A DNA stretch of 64,000 bases from Streptomyces sp. LUP47B. GTDB lineage: Bacteria; Actinomycetota; Actinomycetes; Streptomycetales; Streptomycetaceae. Positions within the stretch are counted from its first letter, which is position 1; every line of letters begins with the position of its first letter. The position numbers and the translations under genes were made by a program. Positions 8,498 to 17,385 of this stretch are shown here, one piece after another. The stretch spans positions 463,995-527,994 of the forward strand of contig NZ_MJAH01000004.1 of the NCBI RefSeq assembly GCF_001746295.1, given 5' to 3'. A model generated the notes under the pieces. The model was not told the origin of the DNA. It did no database searches and saw only the letters and a program-made list of their open reading frames with translations.

Positions 8498-10396
8498 GTG
8501 ACCATTCTGGAGAACATCCGGGGACCACGCGACCTGAAGGCGCTGTCCGAATCGGATCTCGGTGAACTGTCCGAGGAAATCAGGGAGTTCCTGGTGCACG
8601 CGGTCGCCAGGACCGGCGGACACCTCGGGCCCAATCTGGGGGTGGTGGAACTCTCCATCGCGCTCCACCGGGTCTTCGAGTCACCGGTCGACCGCATCGT
8701 GTGGGACACCGGCCATCAGAGCTATGTGCACAAGATCCTGACAGGGCGTCAGGACTTCTCCAAGCTGCGCGGCAAGGGCGGCCTGTCCGGCTACCCCTCG
8801 CGCGAGGAGTCCGAGCACGACATCGTCGAGAACAGTCACGCCTCCACCGCGCTCGGCTGGGCCGACGGGCTCGCCAAGGCCCGCCAGGTGCAGGGGGCGA
8901 AGGGGCATGTCGTCGCGGTCATCGGCGACGGCGCGCTCACCGGCGGCATGGCCTGGGAGGCGCTGAACAACATCGCGGCCGCCAAGGACCGGCCGCTGAT
9001 CATCGTCGTCAACGACAACGAGCGGTCGTACTCGCCGACCATCGGCGGGCTCGCCAACCACCTGGCCACCCTGCGCACCACCGACGGCTACGAGAAGGTG
9101 CTGGCCTGGGGGAAGGACGTACTCCTCAGGACCCCCCTGGTCGGCAACACCGTCTACGAGTCCCTGCACGGCGCGAAGAAGGGCTTCAAGGACGCCTTCG
9201 CACCGCAGGGCATGTTCGAGGACCTCGGGCTGAAGTACGTCGGCCCGATCGACGGACACGACATCGGGGCCGTCGAGTCCGCCCTGCGGCGTGCGAAACG
9301 CTTCCACGGGCCGGTGCTCGTCCACTGCCTGACGGAGAAGGGGCGCGGTTACGAGCCCGCCCTGGCCCATGAGGAGGACCACTTCCACACCGTCGGTGTG
9401 ATGGACCCCCTCACCTGTGAGCCGCTCGCGCCGTCCAACGGGCCCTCCTGGACGTCGGTGTTCGGCGACGAGATAGTCGCGATCGGGCAGGAGCGGGAGG
9501 ACGTCGTGGCGATCACGGCGGCCATGCTGCACCCGGTGGGGCTCGGGAAGTTCGCGGCGCGTTTCCCGGACCGGGTGTGGGACGTCGGCATCGCCGAGCA
9601 GCACGCGACGGTCTCCGCCGCAGGTCTCGCCACGGGTGGGCTGCACCCGGTCGTCGCGGTGTACGCGACCTTCCTGAACCGGGCCTTCGACCAGCTCCTG
9701 ATGGACGTCGCCCTGCACCGTTGCGGGGTCACGTTCGTCCTGGACCGGGCCGGGGTCACAGGTGTCGACGGGGCCTCCCACAACGGCATGTGGGACATGT
9801 CGATCCTCCAGGTCGTCCCCGGACTGAGGATCGCCGCTCCTCGGGACGCCGACCAGCTGCGGGCACAGCTGCGGGAGGCGGTCGCCGTGGACGACGCGCC
9901 GACCCTGGTGCGGTTCCCGAAGGAGTCGGTGGGGCCCTCGCTGCCGGCCATCGACCGGGTCGGTGGCCTGGACGTGCTGCACCGCGGGGAGCGGCCCGAG
10001 GTGCTGCTGGTCGCCGTCGGTGTGATGGCCCCGGTGTGCCTCCAGGCCGCCGAGCTGCTGGAGGCACGGGGCATCAACTGCACGGTCGTCGACCCCCGGT
10101 GGGTCAAGCCCGTCGACCCCTCGCTGCCGGGCCTCGCCGCCGAACACCGGCTGGTCGCAGTCGTCGAGGACAACAGCCGGGCCGCCGGGGTGGGAGCCGC
10201 CGTCGCGTTGGCGCTCGGTGACGCCGAAGTCGACGTGCCCGTACGGCGTTTCGGGATCCCGGAGCAGTTCCTCGCGCACGCCAAGCGGGGTGAGGTGCTC
10301 GCCGACATCGGGCTGACGCCGGTCGAGGTGGCCGGGCGGATCAGCGCGAGTCTGGCCGTGAAGGCACAGACCGAAGTCAGGGAGAAGGCTGAATGA
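8498..10396 (+). CDS. dxs: 1-deoxy-D-xylulose-5-phosphate synthase (hop operon copy)
   Basis: The 632-residue thiamine-diphosphate enzyme condenses pyruvate and glyceraldehyde-3-phosphate, the first MEP step. The N-terminal half has the TPP motif [17 protein letters not shown] ... [15 protein letters not shown]. The central domain has [15 protein letters not shown] with the catalytic Glu, and the C-terminal transketolase domain is complete. GTG start at 8498 after GAAGGGGG. The last four bases overlap the ATG of hpnO (ATGA). With ispG it makes two MEP enzymes encoded within the hopanoid unit; the primary dxs of the organism is presumably elsewhere. Confidence 0.96.
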   Translation: MTILENIRGPRDLKALSESDLGELSEEIREFLVHAVARTGGHLGPNLGVVELSIALHRVFESPVDRIVWDTGHQSYVHKILTGRQDFSKLRGKGGLSGYPSREESEHDIVENSHASTALGWADGLAKARQVQGAKGHVVAVIGDGALTGGMAWEALNNIAAAKDRPLIIVVNDNERSYSPTIGGLANHLATLRTTDGYEKVLAWGKDVLLRTPLVGNTVYESLHGAKKGFKDAFAPQGMFEDLGLKYVGPIDGHDIGAVESALRRAKRFHGPVLVHCLTEKGRGYEPALAHEEDHFHTVGVMDPLTCEPLAPSNGPSWTSVFGDEIVAIGQEREDVVAITAAMLHPVGLGKFAARFPDRVWDVGIAEQHATVSAAGLATGGLHPVVAVYATFLNRAFDQLLMDVALHRCGVTFVLDRAGVTGVDGASHNGMWDMSILQVVPGLRIAAPRDADQLRAQLREAVAVDDAPTLVRFPKESVGPSLPAIDRVGGLDVLHRGERPEVLLVAVGVMAPVCLQAAELLEARGINCTVVDPRWVKPVDPSLPGLAAEHRLVAVVEDNSRAAGVGAAVALALGDAEVDVPVRRFGIPEQFLAHAKRGEVLADIGLTPVEVAGRISASLAVKAQTEVREKAE

Positions 10397-11778
10397 CCAC
10401 GGAGTTCGACCTCGGCAGACTCCTGGCCGAGCGCGGAGCCGAGCGCTACGAGCTGCACGGCAAGTACCTGAACCACCAGCTCCCGCGCATGCTGCACACC
10501 ATCGGCTTCGACAAGGTCTACGAGCGCGGTGAGGGCGCCTACTTCTGGGACGCGGACGGCAACGACTACCTGGACATGCTCGCCGGGTTCGGAGTTATGG
10601 GCCTGGGGCGCCACCACCCCGTCGTCCGCAAGGCACTGCACGACGTCCTCGACGCCCAGCTCGCCGACCTCACCCGCTTCGACTGCCAGCCGCTGCCCGG
10701 GCTGCTGGCCGAGAAGCTCCTCACCCACAGCCCGCACCTGGACCGGGTGTTCTTCGGCAACAGCGGCACGGAGGCGGTGGAGACGGCGCTGAAGTTCGCC
10801 CGCTACGCCACCGGGAAGCCCAGGGTCCTGTACTGCGACCACGCCTTCCACGGACTGACCACCGGGTCGCTGTCGGTCAACGGCGAGTCGGGCTTCCGGG
10901 ACGGATTCGCGCCCCTGCTGCCCGACACCGCCGTGCCTCTCGGCGATCTCGACGCCCTCTCGAGGGAGTTGAAGAAGGGCGACGTGGCCGCCCTGGTCGT
11001 CGAGCCGGTCCAGGGCAAGGGCGTGCACGAGCCCCCGCCCGGTTATCTGCGGGCCGCGCAGGAGCTGCTGCGCAAACACAAGGCGCTGCTCATCGCCGAC
11101 GAGGTGCAGACCGGGCTCGGCCGTACCGGGGACTTCTACGCCTACCAGCACGAGGACGGGGTCGAGCCCGACCTGGTGTGCGTGGCCAAGGCGCTCTCCG
11201 GCGGTTATGTGCCGGTCGGCGCCACCCTCGGCAAGGACTGGATCTTCAAGAAGGTCTACTCGTCGATGGACCGGGTGCTGGTGCACTCGGCGAGCTTCGG
11301 ATCCAACGCCCAGGCGATGGCGGCCGGGCTCGCGGTTCTGTCGGTCATGGAGAACGAGCAGATCGTCGCGAACGCCCGCGTCACCGGCGACCTGCTGCGC
11401 TCCCGGCTCACCGCACTGATCGACAAGTACGAGCTGCTCGCCGACGTCCGCGGCCGTGGCCTGATGATCGGCATCGAATTCGGCAGGCCGAAGTCACTGA
11501 AGCTGCGCGGCCGCTGGACCATGCTCCAGGCCGCGCGAAAGGGCCTGTTCGCGCAGATGGTGGTCGTCCCTCTCCTGCAGCGGCACCGGATCCTCACCCA
11601 GGTCTCCGGCGACCATCTGGAGGTCATCAAGCTGATCCCACCGCTCGTCGTCGGGGAGAAGGAGGTGGACCGGTTCGTCGACGCCTTCACCGACGTCATG
11701 GACGACGCACACAGTGGCAGCGGCCTGATGTGGGACTTCAGCAAGACACTGGTCAAGCAGGCAGTGGCCAACCGGTAG
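10393..11778 (+). CDS. hpnO: Hopanoid aminotransferase HpnO (bacteriohopanetetrol/aminobacteriohopanetriol type)
   Basis: A class III PLP aminotransferase of 461 residues. The cofactor lysine is K266 in [13 protein letters not shown]. Other hallmarks are [29 protein letters not shown] and [15 protein letters not shown]. In hop clusters this family aminates the ribosyl-derived C35 side chain to give aminobacteriohopanetriol. The ATG overlaps the dxs stop by four bases, so the pair is coupled. It resembles ornithine/acetylornithine aminotransferases in sequence; the specific assignment rests on operon position. It is the last biosynthetic gene before a regulatory intergenic region with two palindromes. 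Confidence 0.88.
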   Translation: MTTEFDLGRLLAERGAERYELHGKYLNHQLPRMLHTIGFDKVYERGEGAYFWDADGNDYLDMLAGFGVMGLGRHHPVVRKALHDVLDAQLADLTRFDCQPLPGLLAEKLLTHSPHLDRVFFGNSGTEAVETALKFARYATGKPRVLYCDHAFHGLTTGSLSVNGESGFRDGFAPLLPDTAVPLGDLDALSRELKKGDVAALVVEPVQGKGVHEPPPGYLRAAQELLRKHKALLIADEVQTGLGRTGDFYAYQHEDGVEPDLVCVAKALSGGYVPVGATLGKDWIFKKVYSSMDRVLVHSASFGSNAQAMAAGLAVLSVMENEQIVANARVTGDLLRSRLTALIDKYELLADVRGRGLMIGIEFGRPKSLKLRGRWTMLQAARKGLFAQMVVVPLLQRHRILTQVSGDHLEVIKLIPPLVVGEKEVDRFVDAFTDVMDDAHSGSGLMWDFSKTLVKQAVANR

Positions 11779-11796
11779 GGGGTCCGTACCTGAGGT

Positions 11797-11833
11797 TTTG
11801 CCTCTGAGGCAAGGAATTTGCCGCAGAGGCAAA
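11797..11833 (+). promoter_or_regulatory. Two operator-like palindromes upstream of the XRE-cupin gene
   Basis: Two copies of a TTTGCC-N4/5-GGCAA palindrome sit 20 bases apart: TTTGCCTCTGAGGCAA (11797-11812) and TTTGCCGCAGAGGCAAA (11817-11833). Centres are about two helical turns apart, and the second ends 19 bases before the regulator's ATG. The position suggests cooperative autoregulation by the XRE-cupin protein. Inference from sequence only. Confidence 0.7.
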
Positions 11834-11852
11834 CCTCCGGCTCAATGGAGAT

Positions 11853-12458
11853 ATGAGCTCTCCGGAAGCCTTCACGGAGCTGCCTTCGGTGGCTCCTCAG
11901 CTTCGCGCCCTGCGCCGCCGCGCCTCCCTCACCCTGGAGGCCGCGGCCGGTGCCGCGGGGCTGTCGCCCGCCCACCTGTCCCGACTGGAGACCGGGCAGC
12001 GCCAGCCCTCGCTGCCGATGCTGCTCGCGCTCGCCCGTATCTACAGTACGACGGTCTCCGACCTGCTCGGTGAGACGGTCGCCGAGCGGGACGCCGTGAT
12101 GCGCGCCGCCGACACGGAACCGACCGCGGCGGGCGGCTGGACCTACTTCCAGGCGGGCGCGCCGGGACGTGGCATGCAGGCCCTGCGGGTGCAGGTGCCG
12201 CACGGCTCGCAGGGCGACATCGTGCGGGTGCACCCGGGCGAGGAGTGGCTGTACGTCCTCAAGGGACGGCTCAGACTGCGCCTCGGTGACTCCACGCACC
12301 GGCTCGGCCCGGGCGACAGCGCGCACTTCGACTCGCTGACCCCGCACCGCATCGCCGCCCAGGACCCCGACGGTGTCGAGCTCCTGTTCGTCCACACCCT
12401 GTTGCAGAGTCCCACGGCCACGCTGTGCCTGGGTCCCACCCCTGGAGAGACGCCATGA
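11853..12458 (+). CDS. XRE-family regulator with C-terminal cupin domain
   Basis: The 201-residue protein has an N-terminal helix-turn-helix (LRALRRRASLTLEAAAGAAG ... HLSRLETGQRQPSL, residues 13-50) and a cupin-2 beta barrel (HPGEEWLYVLKGRLRLRLGD ... LGPGDSAHFDSLTPHRI, residues 125-170) that probably senses a small ligand. It follows hpnO by 74 bases that hold twin palindromes, so autoregulation is likely and control of the hop operon is plausible. A short GGAG lies just before the ATG. Its stop overlaps the start of a 40-residue membrane peptide (ATGA). The ligand is unknown; a hopanoid amine or isoprenoid intermediate would be a reasonable guess. Confidence 0.88.
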   Translation: MSSPEAFTELPSVAPQLRALRRRASLTLEAAAGAAGLSPAHLSRLETGQRQPSLPMLLALARIYSTTVSDLLGETVAERDAVMRAADTEPTAAGGWTYFQAGAPGRGMQALRVQVPHGSQGDIVRVHPGEEWLYVLKGRLRLRLGDSTHRLGPGDSAHFDSLTPHRIAAQDPDGVELLFVHTLLQSPTATLCLGPTPGETP

Positions 12459-12577
12459 GTGACATGGAAGAGAAGTTCCCCCGCGCCCTGTGGGTGCGCC
12501 TCATCATCTATCTCGCGGTCGGCCACGTCTTCGCGGCCTTCATCTTTCTGCTCTTCCAGGTGGGGTCCGGGCAGTAG
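12455..12577 (+). CDS. Small single-span membrane protein, 40 residues
   Basis: The ORF begins MSDMEEKFPRALWVRL and continues into one hydrophobic helix (about residues 15-36, including IIYLAVGHVFAAFIFLLF) with a short polar tail ending GSGQ. The start ATG overlaps the XRE-cupin stop as ATGA, indicating coupled translation with that regulator. It looks like the small Streptomyces membrane protein family DUF6126, which I recall from similar XRE-cupin neighbours but cannot verify. N-in topology is expected from the basic residues preceding the helix. It ends 12 bases before the stop of the convergent phosphatase gene. Function unknown; a membrane partner or anti-regulator of the XRE protein is possible. 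Confidence 0.78.
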   Translation: MSDMEEKFPRALWVRLIIYLAVGHVFAAFIFLLFQVGSGQ

Positions 12578-12589
12578 CGGCCCTATGGG

Positions 12590-13387
12590 TCAGTCGAGCA
12601 TCCGCTCCCGCAGCCGCTCGCGGGTCGCGGGAGTCAGGCCGAGGCCTTCCTCCAGATACACCTCGACGCTGCCCCATGTCTCCTCGATGGTCTCGAAGGC
12701 CGCCGACAGATACTCGGCGCGCGCCTCGAACAGCGGACTGAGCAGCTCCATGACCTCGGGGGAGTAGGCGTCGGCGGAGGTGCTGGTGCGGCGTACTTTG
12801 TAGCGCCGGTGCTTGGCGTTCGACTCCAGGTAGTCGGCGACGATCGCCTCACGCTCCACGCCCAGCGCGAGCAGGGTCACCGCGACGGACAGACCCGCGC
12901 GGTCCTTGCCGGCCGCGCAGTGCATGAGGGCGGGCACGCTGTCCTCGGCGAGGGAGCGCAGCACCTGGGAGTGCTCGGCGGTGCGCTCCTTGATCATCGT
13001 GCGGTAGGAGTTGGTCATCCGCTGCGCGGCCTTGCCGTCGCCGAGGAGCTCTCGCAGCTGCTCTATGTCCCCGTCGCGGACCATCTTCCAGAACCAGGTG
13101 CCCTCGGCCGGGTCGCTCAGCGGCAGGTTCACATTGGCGACGCCCGGCAGCTCGACGTCCGGGCCCTCCAGCTTCTGGTCCGCGGCGTTGCGGAAGTCGA
13201 AGATCGTGTGCAGACCCAGGGAGGACAGGAAGGCCGCGTCGTCCTCCGTCGCATGCGCGAGGTGACCGCTGCGGAACAGCACGCCGTGCCGCACCCGCCG
13301 TCCGTCCGCCGTCGGCAGTCCGCCCACATCGCGGAAGTTGCGGACACCTGCCAGTTCCGGTTCGGTCGACGGGATCTGCTGCGTCAC
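12590..13387 (-). CDS. Tyrosine-protein phosphatase (IphP/Y_phosphatase3 type)
   Basis: The 265-residue protein carries the dual-specificity phosphatase signature HCAAGKDRAG, with Cys157 as nucleophile and Arg163 in the phosphate loop. The N-terminal VRNFRDVGGLPTADGRRV and VLFRSGHLAHAT segments are typical of IphP/LipA-type protein or lipid phosphatases. The GTG start at 13387 is preceded on the minus strand by GGGAGGAGC. No signal peptide is seen, so it is cytoplasmic. It runs convergent to the hop operon end with a 12-base gap and no evident terminator hairpin. Confidence 0.9.
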   Translation of the reverse strand: MTQQIPSTEPELAGVRNFRDVGGLPTADGRRVRHGVLFRSGHLAHATEDDAAFLSSLGLHTIFDFRNAADQKLEGPDVELPGVANVNLPLSDPAEGTWFWKMVRDGDIEQLRELLGDGKAAQRMTNSYRTMIKERTAEHSQVLRSLAEDSVPALMHCAAGKDRAGLSVAVTLLALGVEREAIVADYLESNAKHRRYKVRRTSTSADAYSPEVMELLSPLFEARAEYLSAAFETIEETWGSVEVYLEEGLGLTPATRERLRERMLD

Positions 13388-13465
13388 GGGGGCTCCTCCC
13401 AGCCGGGCTCCGCCGGCGCTGCTCGTCGACGGGCACGCTCCCGACCATACGACATGGGTTCCTGG

Positions 13466-13506
13466 GGCAATGAGTTGTCCACAGGGCCGGCAATGACTTG
13501 TCCACA
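13466..13506 (+). repeat. Tandem 23-bp repeat, each unit holding a perfect DnaA box
   Basis: The unit GGCAATGA(G/C)TTGTCCACAG occurs twice, starting at 13466 and 13489. Each contains TTGTCCACA (13475-13483 and 13498-13506), which is the preferred Streptomyces DnaA-binding nonamer. Same orientation, 23-base period, about two helical turns. They lie in the promoter region between the phosphatase and the alpha-galactosidase gene. Confidence 0.75.
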
Positions 13507-13594
13507 GCCGTTGCCGCAGGGGCGGGTGGCCACTGATGATGTTGGTGCCTGAGCACACCTGTTGGCGCCTGTTCGAATCTGTGAGGGAAGCACG

Positions 13595-15670
13595 ATGCTG
13601 GAGATCGCCGAGAACGGCCGTACATGGATTCTGTCCGGGCCGGCCAGCAGTTACGCCCTGCACCTCACCGCCGAGGACGAGCTGCTGCACCTGCACTGGG
13701 GCCCGCGGATCGCCCTCGCCGACGCCGAGGCCCTCGCCGTGAGCCCGCTGCCCGACTACCGGCCCTTCGAGGCCCCGCTCGACGGACGCGAGGAGTACCC
13801 CGTCGAGGGCGGCCCCCGCTTCACCCGCCCGGCCCTGTCCGTGCGCACCGACGAGCGGCGCGGCACCGAGTGGAGCTTCGAGGCGTACGACACCGAGGGC
13901 GACGAGCTGCGGCTGCGGTTCCGCGACGGCGGGCTGACCGTCACGCTGCACTACCGGATGCGCCACGACGTCCTGGAGCGCTGGGTGACCCTGGACAACC
14001 AGGACCCGGCACCCGTCGAGCTGCTGCGCGCCGACTCCGCCACCTGGACCCTGCCCGACCGTGAGGACGGCTGGCGGCTGTCCCAGCTGCACGGCCGCTG
14101 GGCCGCCGAGTCCCTGCTCACGCGGACCCCCCTCACCTACGGCGAGAAGGTCATCGGCAGCCGTCGCGGCCACACCGGGCACCAGCACCTGCCCTGGGTT
14201 GCCCTCGACACCGACGCCACCGAGGAGCGCGGCGAGGTCTACGGCGTCGCCCTCGGCTGGTCGGGGTCCTGGCGGATCGCCGTCGCGCAGCTCCCCGACG
14301 CGCGCGTTCAGATCACCGGGGGCGCCGGGTACGACGACTCGGGTCTGCTCCGGCTGGCGCCCGGGGAGTCGTTCACGACCCCTGTCTTCGCCGGTCTCTG
14401 GAGCGACGGCGGGTTCGGCGGGGCGAGCCGCGCCTGGCACGCCTACCAGCGGGCGTACGTCGTCCCGCGCGCGGACGAGGACCGTCCCGTGCTGTTCAAC
14501 TCGTGGGAGGCCACGAACTTCGACATCTCGGAGGAGCAGCAGAGCGCCCTCGCCCGGCGGGCCGCGGAGATGGGCGTCGAGCTGTTCGTGGTCGACGACG
14601 GCTGGTTCGGTGCCCGCACCAGTGACCGGGCCGGGCTCGGCGACTGGGCGCCCAACCCCGACCGCTTCCCGAACGGGCTCAAGCCGCTCGGTGAGTACGT
14701 ACACGGACTCGGCATGCAGTTCGGCATCTGGGTCGAGCCGGAGATGATCAACCCGGACAGCGAGCTGTACCGCGCCCACCCGGACTGGGTGCAGTACCAA
14801 GCCGGACGAAAGCGGACGGAGTTCCGCAATCAGCTCGTGCTGAACCTCGCGCGCGAGGACGTCCAGGAGTACCTGTGGGGGCAGCTCGACACCCTGCTCT
14901 CCTCGGCCCCGATCGACTATGTGAAGTGGGACTTCAACCGCTGCTTCACGGATGCGGGCTGGCCCGGCGACCCCTACCCGCAGCGTCTGTGGGTCGACCA
15001 TGTGCACGGCTTCTATGCCCTTTTGGACCGCTTGCGCCAAGCCCACCCGGGCGTCGCCTTCGAGTCCTGCTCGGGTGGCGGCGGCCGCATCGACCTCGGG
15101 GTGCTCAGCCGCACCGACCAGGTGTGGACCTCGGACAACACCGACCCGCTCGACCGCCTCGCCATTCAGTACGGCTTCAGTCAGATCCATCCCGCGCGCG
15201 TGATGGCCGCCTGGGTCACCGACAGCCCGAACACCCAGCTCAACGACCGGGTGAGCTCGCTGCGGTTCCGGTTCGTGAGCGCGATGGCCGGGGTGCTCGG
15301 GGTTGGCGGGGACCTCGCGGAGTGGACCGAGGAGGAGCTCGCCGAGGCCGGGCGGTGGGTGGCTCTCTACAAGGAGATCCGTCCCCTGGTGCAGCGCGGC
15401 GACCTCTACCGGCTCCGGCCTCCGCGGGGCGGGCTGAGCGCGGTGCAGTACGCCCTCGGGGACGAGACCGTCGTCCTCGCCTGGCTCCAGGCGCAGCAGT
15501 ACGGCGAGCCCGTCCCGGCGCTGCGGCTGCGCGGACTCGACCCGACGGCATCGTACGAATGCCCCGAAACGGGCGAAGTGCACCGAGGGGCCGTACTGCT
15601 GCATCACGGACTTCGTACCGGTTTGCGTGGTGATCTCGATGTGACGGTTATCCGACTGCGCCGCATCTAG
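13595..15670 (+). CDS. Alpha-galactosidase, GH36
   Basis: A 691-residue retaining glycosidase. The N-terminal beta-sandwich is followed by the (beta/alpha)8 barrel with VVDDGWFG, QFGIWVEPEMINPDS, the nucleophile Asp446 in KWDFNR and the acid/base Asp514 in TSDNTDPLDR. The SCSGGGGRIDLG loop is a GH36 hallmark. No signal peptide is present, so the enzyme hydrolyses raffinose-type oligosaccharides inside the cell. The ATG at 13595 follows GAGGGAAG; an earlier in-frame ATG 11 codons upstream has no ribosome site. No sugar transporter adjoins it, which suggests a stand-alone gene, possibly influenced by the DnaA boxes upstream. Confidence 0.95.
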   Translation: MLEIAENGRTWILSGPASSYALHLTAEDELLHLHWGPRIALADAEALAVSPLPDYRPFEAPLDGREEYPVEGGPRFTRPALSVRTDERRGTEWSFEAYDTEGDELRLRFRDGGLTVTLHYRMRHDVLERWVTLDNQDPAPVELLRADSATWTLPDREDGWRLSQLHGRWAAESLLTRTPLTYGEKVIGSRRGHTGHQHLPWVALDTDATEERGEVYGVALGWSGSWRIAVAQLPDARVQITGGAGYDDSGLLRLAPGESFTTPVFAGLWSDGGFGGASRAWHAYQRAYVVPRADEDRPVLFNSWEATNFDISEEQQSALARRAAEMGVELFVVDDGWFGARTSDRAGLGDWAPNPDRFPNGLKPLGEYVHGLGMQFGIWVEPEMINPDSELYRAHPDWVQYQAGRKRTEFRNQLVLNLAREDVQEYLWGQLDTLLSSAPIDYVKWDFNRCFTDAGWPGDPYPQRLWVDHVHGFYALLDRLRQAHPGVAFESCSGGGGRIDLGVLSRTDQVWTSDNTDPLDRLAIQYGFSQIHPARVMAAWVTDSPNTQLNDRVSSLRFRFVSAMAGVLGVGGDLAEWTEEELAEAGRWVALYKEIRPLVQRGDLYRLRPPRGGLSAVQYALGDETVVLAWLQAQQYGEPVPALRLRGLDPTASYECPETGEVHRGAVLLHHGLRTGLRGDLDVTVIRLRRI

Positions 15671-15945
15671 GGCTTCTGTCCGAATTAATAGCTTCCTTCC
15701 AACTCCTTCCGGAATCAGGGTTCCTGTGAATTCGTGACGTGAGGAGCGTCATATCCGTGACGGTGCGTCGCCCGTCATGTTCACGTAATTCGCAGGATTT
15801 TCAAGGAGATTCGGGCCGGGTAACGGGCGTCTGATTCACGCAGGGTGACCGGTAATTCGCGTAGGCGATCAACAGAAACGCATACACAGGGAACCTCTCA
15901 CTTGTCCCTTTGCGTCTTGTTCGCTTACGTTCGCCACCGATCCGG
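15671..15945 (+). other. Long untranslated upstream region of the M23 peptidase gene
   Basis: About 275 bases between the alpha-galactosidase stop and the riboswitch. Lower GC than neighbours, with AT-rich patches such as AATTAATAG at 15683. It must hold the promoter for the riboswitch-controlled gene, but I could not fix a -35/-10 pair. No credible ORF. Confidence 0.5.
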
Positions 15946-16135
15946 TCGGACGCCCAATCCTGCCGCCGAACGGATTCCGCTCACTCACTCACCCGTGTAC
16001 GGCAGGAGCGGGGGACCCACAGGTAGTTCCGCCTGTTCCGGTCTCCGGAACGGCTTGGGGTTAAGTCGCGTCTCGACGCGGCCGGGCATCTCCAGCCCGC
16101 ACCCGACAGCTCACCTCGCAGGCGCCGGAGAGGAA
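15946..16135 (+). promoter_or_regulatory. ydaO-type cyclic di-AMP riboswitch
   Basis: The leader contains the conserved blocks of the ydaO/yuaA aptamer in order: pairing arms CCTGCCG and CGGCAGG bracketing the first lobe, GAGCGGGGGACCCA (16005-16018), TTGGGGTTAAG near 16055, then CCGACAGCTCACCTCGCAGGC (16103-16123) and GAGAGGA next to the start codon. In streptomycetes this class switches off wall-lytic genes when c-di-AMP is bound. The boundaries are estimated. The aptamer's 3' end runs into the ribosome site of the M23 gene. Confidence 0.88.
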
Positions 16136-16141
16136 TTCACC

Positions 16142-17077
16142 ATGCCCGCGAAGGGTAAGCACCGCCGTCCGAAGTCCCAGCGCTTCGCCCGCTCGATAGC
16201 CGTCGCCGGAACCGGAGGCGCCGCTCTCGCCCTCCCGCTCATGGGGGCCACCGGCGCTCACGCCGCCACCTCCCAGTCGGTTTCGGAAAAGGCCGTTCAG
16301 TCGCTTCCGGTCACGCAGAAGTCCGCCGAAAAGGCGGCCGCGAAGAAGGACGCCGCGAAGACCTCGACGGTGCGCACCTATTCGGTGCGCGTCGGCGACT
16401 ATCTCTCGAAGATCGCCGATGAGCAGAACGTCAGCGGTGGCTGGAAGAAGCTGTACTCCGACAACCGTTCGGCCATCGGCGACGACCCGTCGCTGATCCA
16501 CCCCGGTCTGAAGCTCTCGATCGGCAAGAAGGCCGGGACGAGCACGGCGAAGACCGAGTCCTCCGCTTCCTCGTCCTCCTCGAAGGCGAAGAAGACGGCG
16601 AAGGCCGAATCGAAGTCGTCCTCGAAGTCGACGGCCGCCACCCAGAGTTCGGCCACCACCAGCTCCAGCGGCTACACCCTGCCGGTAACCGGCGCCACCA
16701 TCGGCACCGGTTACCGCGTGGCGGGCAGCATGTGGTCCAGCGGTTACCACACCGGCGTCGACTTCGTCGTCCCGACCGGCACCTCGCTCAAGGCCGTGGC
16801 CGCGGGCACGGTCGTCTCCGCGGGCTGGGGCGGCGCCTACGGCAACCAGGTCGTCATCAAGCTCAACGACGGCTACTACGCGCAGTACGCCCACCTGTCC
16901 CAGCTCTCCGTCTCGGCCGGCCAGACCGTGACCGAGGGTCAGCAGATCGGCCTGTCCGGCGCGACCGGCAATGTCACCGGTCCGCACCTGCACTTCGAGA
17001 TCCGCACCACGCCGGACTACGGCTCCGACGTGGACCCGGTCGCCTACCTCCGTTCGAAGGGCGTAGCCGTCGGCTGA
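16142..17077 (+). CDS. Secreted LysM-M23 peptidoglycan endopeptidase
   Basis: The 311-residue protein has a signal peptide (residues 1-42, basic start, hydrophobic core, cleavage after AHA), a LysM domain (RTYSVRVGDYLSKIADEQN..., about 78-126), a Ser/Lys/Ala-rich linker (about 130-178) and a C-terminal LytM/M23 domain. The zinc site shows H203-x3-D207 (HTGVDF) and H282/H284 (HLHFE). It should cleave peptide stems in the cell wall during growth or germination. The ATG at 16142 directly follows the riboswitch with GGAGAGGA as ribosome site. A strong terminator follows 17 bases after the stop, so it is monocistronic. It matches the riboswitch-linked Swl/Rpf group of wall hydrolases. Confidence 0.95.
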   Translation: MPAKGKHRRPKSQRFARSIAVAGTGGAALALPLMGATGAHAATSQSVSEKAVQSLPVTQKSAEKAAAKKDAAKTSTVRTYSVRVGDYLSKIADEQNVSGGWKKLYSDNRSAIGDDPSLIHPGLKLSIGKKAGTSTAKTESSASSSSSKAKKTAKAESKSSSKSTAATQSSATTSSSGYTLPVTGATIGTGYRVAGSMWSSGYHTGVDFVVPTGTSLKAVAAGTVVSAGWGGAYGNQVVIKLNDGYYAQYAHLSQLSVSAGQTVTEGQQIGLSGATGNVTGPHLHFEIRTTPDYGSDVDPVAYLRSKGVAVG

Positions 17078-17094
17078 CCACGCCCCCTGTGCCA

Positions 17095-17132
17095 CCGAAG
17101 GCCGGACCCCGATCCCCGGGTCCGGCCTTCGG
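17095..17132 (+). terminator. Factor-independent terminator-like hairpin
   Basis: Perfect 15-bp inverted repeat: CCGAAGGCCGGACCC (17095-17109) and GGGTCCGGCCTTCGG (17118-17132), 8-base loop. It lacks a long T tract, as is usual in Streptomyces. It ends the M23 peptidase transcript. Confidence 0.85.
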
Positions 17133-17251
17133 TGTTCCCGGCCCTGAGCGGCTCTGCACCTTAATGATCACTTCATTGCGTTCCTGTGGCGGCGGCGCTC
17201 AGAGCGTCGACAGGCGGGGGAGGGTGGGGAGAGAGTGAACTCCGCAGCTGG

Positions 17252-17269
17252 GCAAGCGCTTTCTAGGCT
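17252..17269 (+). promoter_or_regulatory. LacI-type operator over a possible -10
   Basis: GCAAGCGCTTTCT is an imperfect palindrome around AAGCGCTT, the core bound by many LacI-family sugar repressors. It is followed at once by TAGGCT, a possible -10 hexamer. The site lies 117 bases before the secreted DUF6250-like gene, suggesting carbohydrate control. The region 17133-17385 otherwise shows no gene. Confidence 0.5.
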
Positions 17270-17385
17270 TTCGGAGGTCACTCTGTCCGGCGGGGAGTGC
17301 TCGCCGACCGCACCACCGAGTCACCCGGACCGTGCGTTGCTCTCTGCGGCACACTCTCAGCCGTCCCTGGAAGGAACGCTCTCGC

